Below, in pieces: positions 55,846 to 64,000 of a stretch of DNA of 64,000 nt. This DNA is from Glandiceps talaboti. Lineage: Eukaryota > Hemichordata > Enteropneusta > Spengelidae. The stretch spans positions 11,037,259 through 11,101,258 of the forward strand of contig NC_135559.1 in assembly GCF_964340395.1 (NCBI RefSeq). The letters run 5' to 3'. Below the pieces are notes generated by a model, which worked only from the letters and a program-made list of their open reading frames with translations, was not told the origin of the DNA and ran no database searches. How positions within the stretch are numbered: the stretch's first letter is position 1; each line of letters begins with the position of its first letter. The position numbers were made by a program, and so were the translations under genes.

Positions 55846-56320
55846 ATTACACATCATTTTTCTACTAACTTTGCCTGAATTTTTAATATTTGCTGTACAT
55901 CTGTAACCAGAGTAGTGTTACTTTCCAAATTGTTCAATAATTATACATAAAAGACAAACATAAACACGTTGACATTAACATTGTATACACTAGTTATTAA
56001 TAAAAGGGCCAGCTCAATTTTTCATTTACTTGTACCTGGTATTTTCGCTTCGGCGTATAGTAATAAACGAATAAGTTTCATTATTTAAACTAAACGTAGT
56101 ATTGGCATTTTTTCTACTAAATTTGCATAATGTCTTTGAAAAGTTATAGTACAATTATGACGAGTGGTGTTAGGTTTCTAATTTTTATTTTGTCCAATTC
56201 ATCGGAGTGGGTATGTCACTACAAATAAATTAACTGAATATGTGATGTAGCACCGATAGAGCTTACATCGACCAGCCATAACAAGACTCTCGCTACATTT
56301 ACACCTTTTTTCAAACACAG
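55846..56320. other. Gene-free stretch
   Basis: No gene recognised. Confidence 0.45.
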
Positions 56321-56324
56321 TAAG

Positions 56325-57115
56325 GCCTTTAAAATAATGTTTGGTTCCGGTTACCCGACCCCCACCTGGTTTTTCACAGCCGACCCTAAGTATTTGGTAC
56401 GTATTCCAGCAAAAATCATAAAATCGTGAAAATTGTGATGTCTCGCGAGAAATAGTAAATGCGAAAACTGACATCAACTTACAACGTCCTTCTATGAAAT
56501 GTAGCTCTAAACCTGTCTCACGCTGTGCTAAAACTACCTACTATCAGCCAGTTTCTCTATTGAGCACAAGTGTAATCTTTCACTCCTTGCTGTTTAATTG
56601 TAAAGAAATGTTGACAGGGACAAGGCTGGCTTCAATGTCCACTGCACATATGAAATATGACACACACACATACACCCAGGCAGTAAACTTGAAGCATCTG
56701 ATGCATACATTAAATACAATTACAAGTGTGTCATGTAATCTGTGTAGTCCACCACCCAGCCTTGTCCTTATCAACAATTTGTTTACAATTAAACACCAGG
56801 GAGTGAAAGATTACATTCGTGTTTAATAAGGAAAACTCACTGTTACTTAGTAGGTGGTTTTAGAACAGCTTGAGATGGGCTTCGAGGTACATTCGATCGA
56901 ATTTCGTTGTAAAAAAGACACTATAAAATTGTTCTTCCAATCTGTAATGGCTGTACATCTGATGTAAAGAAATCAATAACCCAAAGACAATATGGAAAAC
57001 ATCGAAAAACACAACTACATGTACCTGAACTAGAGACTCGCATATGAAATAAAATAAAAAAATCTACCCACCATTCTAAAATTGAGCGTAATCGGAACCA
57101 CATAATTTTATGTTA
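56325..57115. repeat. MITE-like element, family A, copy 5, split by a foldback insertion
   Basis: Left part 56325-56478 (AAGGCCTTT.., TGTTTGGTTCCGGTTACCCG, to CTGACATCAAC) and right part 56913-57115 (AAAAGACACTATAAAATTGT, TTCCAATCTGTAATGGCTGT, to GTAATCGGAACCACATAAT). Together they restore a normal family-A copy. Confidence 0.75.
56479..56912. mobile_element. 434-bp foldback element nested in a MITE
   Basis: Starts TTACAACG and ends CGTTGTAA. Long inverse arms: AAAACTACCTACTA and GTGTAATCTTTCACTCC, TGTTTAATTGTAAA, GGACAAGGCTGG on the left return as CCAGCCTTGTCC, TTTACAATTAAACA, GGAGTGAAAGATTACA and TAGTAGGTGGTTTT on the right. Arms are about 170 bases around a ~90-base centre. Comparison with uninterrupted family-A copies marks both borders. 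Confidence 0.82.
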
Positions 57116-57378
57116 AGACTAATCTGAGAATATTTTCCAGCTTCGTAAAATGCGTCTAATAAATTATAGTATTTTACAAACTGAGCCACGAATACCATCA
57201 AGATGGCAACACTAAGCTTAATAGATAGCCTCACAAGTCATATTGTGCACAGATTTAGTTATTAATCTGAACGGTTACAATTAATATGTATATTGTATTG
57301 ATAATATGGCGCTGACAGATGACAAGTTCTCAAATTTTGTTACGTCATAAATAAGTATAATGATCGGCTTTACTGCAG
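57116..57378. other. Upstream region of the sulfotransferase gene
   Basis: Promoter and 5' leader should lie here; no TATA box or other element is convincing. ACAAGTTCTCAAATTT (about 57320) is shared with the family-B MITE. Confidence 0.4.
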
Positions 57379-58845
57379 TTGTCAACTTGTAACATATTGT
57401 GTAGTGACGTGTGCAGATTACGGGTACATGCAAAAACACAAACGAAATTTGTGACTTTTAAAAATTGTTTTCATTGGGTTGACGACATCCTTCAAAAAAG
57501 GACGATGTCGGGTGGTAGTGTGGATGGTTTGTTGCGATGTCTACCTATTGAGTTACGCAACTTTCTGTCTTTGCGACGAGTCCTCGTTGTGTTCTTTGTA
57601 GTAAGCGCCATGGTAGGAGCTCTGTTGATGTCAACCTGGTCTGGAGTTGAGGAAGATGTTACACCGCGTGGCGTACAACCAGCAGCGGTGGACATTCCCA
57701 TGGATGCAACCCCTTTTCCGATGCATATACCTTCGACTCCTTCTGCCACGGAGAATGTTGAGGAAAGCGAGGTAGATATTACCGAAATGGAAATTTTGCC
57801 TGATGACGTGGGGGATTTTTCCACTGCTAATATGGAAAGTGCTGTTGAGTATTCAACACCGTCGACCACAGAGGAAACGCTACCAGATGCGAACCCATCC
57901 TGGGACGTAAGCTACAATGTAACGGCGTACTATGAAGAAAGGAAGAAAACTTCATGTTATTTGCCCATGAATCCAGTCTATTACTTTTCAAAGATAGATT
58001 CGCGCGATCAGTTGGAGAAGAAAGAATGCCTGAAACGCCTCCCACAAGTCGTCATCGCCGGGGTTCGGAAATGTGGCACCGGCACCCTGATGCGTTTCTT
58101 GAACTTACACCCGCATGCAGCCGTCACTAATTATGAGATTCACTATTTTGATAATAACTATCGTGACCAACGCAACGATCCTAACTGGTATCGAGACCAG
58201 ATGCAATATTCCTCTAGTATGCAAATTCCCATTGAGAAAACGCCAACGTATTTCTTCCGTCCGTATGATGCCCCTCAGTTGATTCGGAAGACATTATCGA
58301 AAGAAGTCAAAATCATCGTAATGTTATGCGATCCAATCCATCGCGCAGTCTCAGACTACCTAGAATTTGTCGGCAAATACAAAAAGACACAACTCAACAA
58401 CATTTATTCCAGAAAATATTTGGCGCCAACGTTTGAACAATCCGTTTTCAACGACAAGCACGAAATCCAAGTATACAACGAAATAGTCGATGTTGGTTTG
58501 TACGTTAAATATGTACACCGCTGGTATGAATACTTTCCAATGAAACAGCTGCTCTTTCTGGATGGTGACAACTTCAAAGCTGACCCTACAGCAGAACTAC
58601 GAAAGGTTGAGAATTTCTTAAATATGAAGAATTTTTTCCGCAAGGATCATTTTTATTTTGAAGAAAGCAAAGGATTTTTCTGTGCCAACTACCCCCAGCC
58701 TTCATGTATGAATGCATCAAAGGGCAGACCACACCCAGAGGTCGATCCCAAAGTTATAAAGGCGCTGTGTAAATTTTACACCCCTTATGACAAAGCCTTG
58801 CAGGATACGCTAAGGCAAAAATTCAAATGGGTAGGGAAATGTTAA
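57379..58845 (+). CDS. Heparan-sulfate 3-O-sulfotransferase-like enzyme, single exon
   Basis: A 488-codon frame without introns. The likelier start is the Met at 57505 (446 residues), because a short cytoplasmic tail and membrane anchor (residues 68-86 of the long form, VLVVFFVVSAMVGALLMSTW) then sit as in a type II Golgi protein. A Glu/Thr/Pro-rich stem (about 90-195) follows, then the sulfotransferase domain. The 5'-phosphosulfate loop is GVRKCGTGTLMRFLNLHP (about 228-245), the catalytic-Glu region is EIHYFD (about 254), followed by EKTPTYF, then CDPIHRAVSDYLEF with Ser325, and the disulfide hairpin CANYPQPSC. In known 3-O-sulfotransferases the CDP position is RDP or similar, and that Arg binds the 3'-phosphate of PAPS; here it is Cys317. 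The expected role is adding sulfate to heparan sulfate glucosamine in the Golgi. Substrate is inferred; a more distant sulfotransferase activity is possible. Confidence 0.85.
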   Translation: MSTCNILCSDVCRLRVHAKTQTKFVTFKNCFHWVDDILQKRTMSGGSVDGLLRCLPIELRNFLSLRRVLVVFFVVSAMVGALLMSTWSGVEEDVTPRGVQPAAVDIPMDATPFPMHIPSTPSATENVEESEVDITEMEILPDDVGDFSTANMESAVEYSTPSTTEETLPDANPSWDVSYNVTAYYEERKKTSCYLPMNPVYYFSKIDSRDQLEKKECLKRLPQVVIAGVRKCGTGTLMRFLNLHPHAAVTNYEIHYFDNNYRDQRNDPNWYRDQMQYSSSMQIPIEKTPTYFFRPYDAPQLIRKTLSKEVKIIVMLCDPIHRAVSDYLEFVGKYKKTQLNNIYSRKYLAPTFEQSVFNDKHEIQVYNEIVDVGLYVKYVHRWYEYFPMKQLLFLDGDNFKADPTAELRKVENFLNMKNFFRKDHFYFEESKGFFCANYPQPSCMNASKGRPHPEVDPKVIKALCKFYTPYDKALQDTLRQKFKWVGKC

Positions 58846-58887
58846 TATTTTCTCCATGAAAATGAAATCACATGCCCCCCAAAAATG

Positions 58888-59268
58888 AAATTAGGCCTGA
58901 AAAAATTGTGTGGTTCCGATTACGGACAATTTTAGGATAGGTGGGTTAGGTAGATTTTCTATTGATTTTTTTTATTGATTTTTTTTTCATGTGTGAGTGT
59001 CTAGTTCAGATAGTTATGTTTTCCATATGGTCTCTGTGCTATTGGTTTCTTCTCCAGATGTGCAGCAATTACAGATTGGAAGAACAATTTATATTGTCTT
59101 TTTAAGTTGATGTCAGTTTCCGCATCCACTATTTCTTGCGACACTTCAAACAATTTTCCCGATTTTACTTTTTTTCTCGAATACGTAAAACAAAGTTTAG
59201 GTTCGGCAGTGAAAAACTAGGTGTGGGTCGGGTAACCGGAACCAAACCATTTTTCTTTAGGCCTGAAG
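58888..59268. repeat. MITE-like element, family A, copy 6
   Basis: Inverse orientation to copy 1: TTGTGTGGTTCCGATTACGG (58906) to GGGTAACCGGAACCAAACCA (59248). TTAGGCCTGAA occurs on both sides (58891-58901 and 59257-59267), as a target-site duplication or as part of the ends. It begins about 45 bases after the sulfotransferase stop, so it may lie in the 3' untranslated region. Confidence 0.75.
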
Positions 59269-62121
59269 ATATATACTCGGATATGTTGATGCAAACAAAG
59301 CGAAACCCAAACGAAACAAAATGTCAACGAAATTAAATGCTTATAGGATATCCCTGAAATTGATGGATCTTACCGGAAGTAATTTACTGAAAGGTCTACC
59401 CATCATGCTTTGTTTTCTCCCCAAATGTCTGTTCAAAAGAACCTACATGTACACGTACCTATAATTGATGCTATTGCAAAGTATAGAGTATAAATGTTAT
59501 ATAAGTCAATTGAATTAGACTTAGTCATACATCATAGATTGATCAGAGGTTTAGAAACGTTTTCCCCTTTTCAATAAAGTGTCCTTGATCGTGTGATGTA
59601 AGTACTCATAGTATCCGGACTAATTATTTAAAAAAACACATGCTAATTCTGTAACGAATTATTGTTCACAATTGAAGCCACTCCATTGACCTTGTTTAGC
59701 GTGTATGGATGACAAAATGTTTATTGGATGTCTAGAAAGCTGTAAATAAAATATGTAATATATATGTTGATTCTTTATGTATGTATGTATGTATGTATGT
59801 ATGTATGTATGTATGTATGCATGCATGCATGCATGCATGTATGTATGTATGTATGTATGTATGTATGTATGTATGTATGTATGCATGTTTGTTAGTATGT
59901 GCACGCGTGCGTGCGTGCATGTGTGTATGTATGTATGTAGTGCAGTTCTGTTCGTCTTACATTTCATATCAAGTTGAAGTTGAAGCAATTTGTCGATGGG
60001 GGTTGGTTTTGATACAGGTTCACAAGACAATGGGAGACATCCCCACTGTTAATGGGAAATATTGCTGACTTTACTGAACTTTAATATTTCTAGGACTTTC
60101 ATATCGCCTTAGTATTGTAAAATAGTGTGTTAAAGACGATCAGGTTATAACTGATAAAGTCTAATACATTATGCAGTGTCCTGTAGGATGTATATCTATG
60201 AAAGAACACGTATTTAAATAACAATTGGTTTAGTTTACCGGTAGAATTCATGGCAGGCTGTGACAGATTTATTACATCTGTGACACCTTGTTGACGCAAA
60301 TGTATTGAGCTAGTTTCGTGATAGCGGGCTCTGCCTGCACGTGAAAAATAAAGGCTGAGTAAATAAAGTAAAAGGTTGTTAATTAACATTTCCCAAATTG
60401 TAAGAGGCACCGAAAGTTTACCTAGTACGTATAGGTGGTCCGGGATATGAAACATTTACAGCTCGTGTATTTCCGATTGATAACTACAGTTGTAGAAACA
60501 GTATTACCCCCTGTTATGTGTAATCAAAGTGTACATTTACTGGCGGATACATGTCAGAAGCAAATCGTGAAAACTATATACATCAAAACATTAAATAGGG
60601 GTAACATTTTCCAAAACGACAGTTTGAAAAAGGTGTAAATAAAGTAAAGTCCTGTTCTTGCGACTTTTCTTTTGAAATATTAAATTACCTGTTGTGGCGA
60701 ATTGTCGAATCATAATTTACTTGTCAGTTGGGATTTGCATGCACATTTTCATTTAAATAAGCAACTATTGATCATAATACCCCTTCTAACGAGCCATCAT
60801 CGTTCAAACACTGAAGGGCTATTGTAAAAGGTGGGTAAGTTAACGGACAACAAAACAAAAGTGTGGTAAGTAATAGTATGTTGTGTTTGGAAGATCATGA
60901 AAGCGGTTATTTATGAAGGTTGTCTAACACGTGATGGGTGGTGCTGATTCCATTTTACCTGCATGTTTAAAGCTAATTAGGACCAGAAAAGTTATTTTCA
61001 AGATTTCTACATCGCGCGAGCTGTCTAAAACGTTATTAAAATTGGCAAATGTGGCATTGAAGAGGTCTTCTGTAGCATGGCATTGTGCAAGGCATTCTGG
61101 GAAACACAAATAGTTGGAAGCACACAATATTTTAAGAAAGGGTCAGTCCCCGAGTTAAAGGTAAAGGCGAGCTCTAAAAGTCATAGAAATCGAGCCTGCC
61201 GAGAGTTGAAAAGGTATCATTACAAGTAAGTATATGTTTGTAACCTTGATGCCACACCTATCAAAATATAACCGAGCACAACCTCTGATATTAACGATAA
61301 CACGTGGACAACAAATATTGCATGATGTATACGTTCTCATCGAAAATTCTGCCGCGTAATATTTTTGTTCTGATGGCCAAATATTCTTTTTAATAGCACA
61401 ATCGTAGTGCTGCCTTTCAACTTGAAATGCAATGTTAACATTTAATCTAATAATTACCAGCCCTTGTCGTGAAAGAAACTTTCAGCAAAGAGTTTCTAGC
61501 AATCAAGAGAGTGTATTATATAATTGCCAATGGATACATTATTTTGAAATTCAAAGAGTTGGTACGTCTGTTTACCATTATAAATCATCAAAACTTTCCA
61601 TGGTCGTCATTCGGAAATGCTGTACAGTTTGCAACTGGCAAAGTGATTCATGATCATTGAATTTCATTTGCATTTGTCGAAACGTACAGGTAGATTACAC
61701 AGATGCATATTTCTGCAACCAGTTTCGAGTGAGCGATGAATCACGGGAATTGTTCGAGACCCGGAAGAGAACCAACATAGTGTCAAAGGTTACTATGTTA
61801 TCTACAAACCCATTCATACCATACGATTGCCAACCTAGTAACTACATTAACAGTCTCATAGGCCACATTTAACAAAGTCGTCGTGCAATACGGTCTCAAA
61901 TCAACTCAAGACGTTGTTTGTTGCAGTGTTGATTCGATAAGCTGAATTGCAGAGGTTGTACGTATCAAACTTTCTTATGTTAAATATCTATGGAGGCGTT
62001 CACAAACACATGTGAACAACCAGGTATACATGTTGCAACAATACATGACCACGGACTGTATGAATGAAGACTGTTGTGTTAGCATAGAACCGACTCTTAG
62101 TTCGCTTGACATAGATACACC
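59269..62121. other. Gene-free stretch before the STAND gene
   Basis: Contains a (TATG)n/(CATG)n array at 59777-59940 with a palindromic CATGCATG core. The short open frames at 60931-61113 and 61432-61872 have no domain and no splice pattern I trust. Confidence 0.5.
59777..59940. repeat. (TATG)n microsatellite
   Basis: About 160 bases of TATG with CATG and GTGC variants. Frames of His-Thr-Tyr-Ile and Met-Tyr-Val-Cys through it are artefacts. Confidence 0.95.
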
Positions 62122-63022
62122 ATGGCTGACCCATACAGAGCCCTATTTCTGCATATATCTAAATCATTGATAACGTCAGACATAGTAGATGACCTTCAAA
62201 ACGCTAAGACCATTGTCAAACATCGAATAGGGGACAATAAGTACCAGAAGATTAAAACTCCCCTTGAATTGCTTCATACACTCGAAGAAGCAGAACTGAT
62301 ACGAGATGATGATGTTGAATACCTTCGTCTTCTTATGGTAGACATCGATCGGGTTGACTTGGCGAACGACGTTGAAGAATACATTAAACGTGATGACGTC
62401 AAACTGAGAAAGTCAGCCAGACCATCCCTCCGAGAGGGTCCGTTTGTTGGACGAGACAGAGCACAGAGACAGATACTACGGTCAATTAATAATGAGCAAA
62501 CTGGTGCAAAAATTGTGTGCATTACTGGGTTTCCAGGAATGGGAAAGACACGACTAGCTAAGGAAGTCTGTCTCGAAATAGGATTGCAACCCCAGAAACC
62601 ATTCGAGACTTACTTTGTGGAGCTCAGAGGGCTTACATCCATTGAAAGCATATTCTTTGCAATAGTGAACAAGTTGGATGGACTGGTTGCAAAAAGCTAT
62701 GAACCGAATATTCTTTATGACTATTTACAGCGATATGATAAAGGTATGATTTTAATTTATATCTAAATATTAATTGTGTTATTACTTTTGACGGTTATTT
62801 TTTGTTTTGTTTAAATATCGAAAGGTCATAAGCTCAGTATTTCGGGTTTTAAAAAACAAAACAATATGCTATCTCAGTTGAAAGTACACTGACTCGATTG
62901 GACTTTGAAAGCATATGTCTCTGTGAATGCAAATCTTATAGTGGACTGACAAAAGTCAGGTGTTAATAGTAATAATAACTGTATTACACAACTGTATCTG
63001 CAGTGAATACAGTATGGTAAGT

Positions 63023-63072
<50 letters not shown>

Positions 63073-64000
63073 GAACATTTATAACAACAGCAACAACAAC
63101 AACAACAATGTTAATGGTGATGACATAATTTTACAGTCTTTTTCTTTTGTCACTAAAAAGAAATGCTGATCATTCTTTTAAAAAACTCTGTCTTGTTTTA
63201 AAGGATATGCTGCCATTATCTTGGACAGTGTAGACAAACCACTGACACCGGATTCAGAGAGTGAACCAAACGTTTTTTTGAGACCCTTCCTTGACATGTT
63301 GGAATCGTTCATCAAAATTGACAATCCAAAGATCAAGTTCGTGATAACTTCAAGGTCAAGCCTAAAGCATAAAGAATTTCCATCACAAGAGTCTTGCGAG
63401 ACGATTCTTCTTGAAGAAAATGACATGACCTTGGATGAGGCCATACAAATCATTCGACACCATGCAGGACACATTGATGTCAATGATGATGATGCACGAG
63501 AACTGGCCCTAAGTTGTGGCAAGTGTCCCCTTGCACTGAAAGTCGTCGCACGCCGATTACAAGACCCTCATCTAAATATCACACCCAAGGAAATGATCCA
63601 AGGACTAAACGAGAAGACAAAAAGGTCTCGCGGGAGAACAATGAAAACACTTTGTCATTTTGGCCTTGCTCGAGATGAGAGAATAGATATGTGTCTTACG
63701 GATACTTTTGATCAACTTCCACGTGGCGATAAACGTAACATTACCATGCTTTCTGTTATTCCAGGAACTTTTACCGTGAAAGCAGCCAAACAGGTTCTTG
63801 GGTACAGGGGTAATAAGTTCATTGACATCAAATATGACCTAGCTAATTTGAAGAATAGGAATTTGATTGAGTCTGACGATGAGCATGAGGGGGTCGATTC
63901 TACAGACTTGCGCAGTAATCTCCATCTTTTACTGCGCACGTTTATTCATGAAATCAAAGCAGAGGATGATGAAGATGTTCGCAGATGGTGTGAGAAAGCC
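62122..64000 (+). CDS. DED-NB-ARC STAND ATPase, 5' part (cut by window edge)
   Basis: Exon 1 is 62122-62743 (GATAAAG|GTATGA); exon 2 starts at 63204 (TTTAAAG|GATAT) and is open to the window end, giving 473 residues so far. Residues 1-90 look like a death effector domain: DPYRALFLHISKSL, LLHTLEEAELI, DDDVEYLRLLMVDIDRVDL. A linker leads to FVGRDRAQRQIL and an NB-ARC module: P-loop GFPGMGKTRLA (136-146, Lys142), Walker-B-like AAIILDSVD (210-218), sensor-like KFVITSRSS (252-260) and the GxP-like GKCPLAL (313-319), then a winged-helix-like stretch. Walker B has Asp215 but Ser where a second acidic residue is usual. Such proteins act as nucleotide-driven signalling scaffolds for apoptosis or immunity; the sensor repeats should lie downstream. 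Exon 1 ends well into the NB-ARC fold, and the intron holds (CAA)n. Confidence 0.86.
62744..63203. repeat. Intron of the STAND gene with (CAA)n
   Basis: A 460-base intron with (CAA)n at 63026-63108. An open frame of poly-Asn through the tract is an artefact. Confidence 0.85.

Noticed and set aside
61432-61872. Overlapping short frames before the STAND gene
   Set aside because: Different frames overlap without domain signal; no splice sites linking them to the gene at 62122 were convincing.

Overview
This is a window of nuclear DNA from an animal. It is AT-rich, with spliced genes and canonical GT/AG junctions, dense microsatellites, LINE, SINE, MITE and DNA-transposon debris, and animal gene families. 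These are a heparan-sulfate 3-O-sulfotransferase-like enzyme, Cys-loop (nicotinic-type) receptor subunits, a secreted two-module cysteine protein, and a death-effector/NB-ARC STAND protein. The combination of a DED-NB-ARC protein with expanded sulfotransferase and Cys-loop receptor families suggests a marine invertebrate, perhaps a deuterostome such as a lancelet, hemichordate or echinoderm. I cannot name the species from the sequence.

Layout. 1-401: 3' end of a sulfotransferase gene cut by the window edge. 402-7102: gene-free, with a MITE, a 225-bp terminal-inverted-repeat element and a hairpin element. 7103-32603: a very large inverted duplication. The left arm is 7103-18044 and the right arm 26601-32603, about 6 kb each once a 4.9-kb transposon in the left arm is discounted. 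Each arm carries an intact three-exon gene for the same 218-residue secreted protein, plus a LINE 3' end at the inner boundary. The left arm alone holds a complete-looking DNA transposon (8075-12949) with perfect 42-bp terminal inverted repeats and a three-exon, 661-residue open gene; the right arm shows the corresponding site without it. The spacer (18045-26600) holds a 360-bp direct repeat and a 1.5-kb unit present 2.7 times in tandem, whose last copy stops at the right-arm junction.

34301-51014: two Cys-loop receptor loci, head to head. The minus-strand one (34301-35847) is a broken remnant. The plus-strand one (39767-51014) can be assembled into seven in-frame exons giving 432 residues with signal peptide, Cys-loop and four membrane segments. 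It lacks the paired cysteines of an alpha subunit and has Arg where loop B normally has Trp. Its introns contain a dead antisense LINE, a 971-bp inverted-repeat element carrying a tandemly duplicated SINE, and a MITE.

51015-57378 is gene-free, with microsatellites, a LINE-like tail and a foldback element nested in a MITE. 57379-58845 is a complete single-exon sulfotransferase gene, paralogous to the one at the left edge. 62122-64000 is the start of a DED-NB-ARC gene that runs off the right edge. The genes do not form an obvious pathway; the window is better read as a region of local gene duplication shaped by transposable elements.
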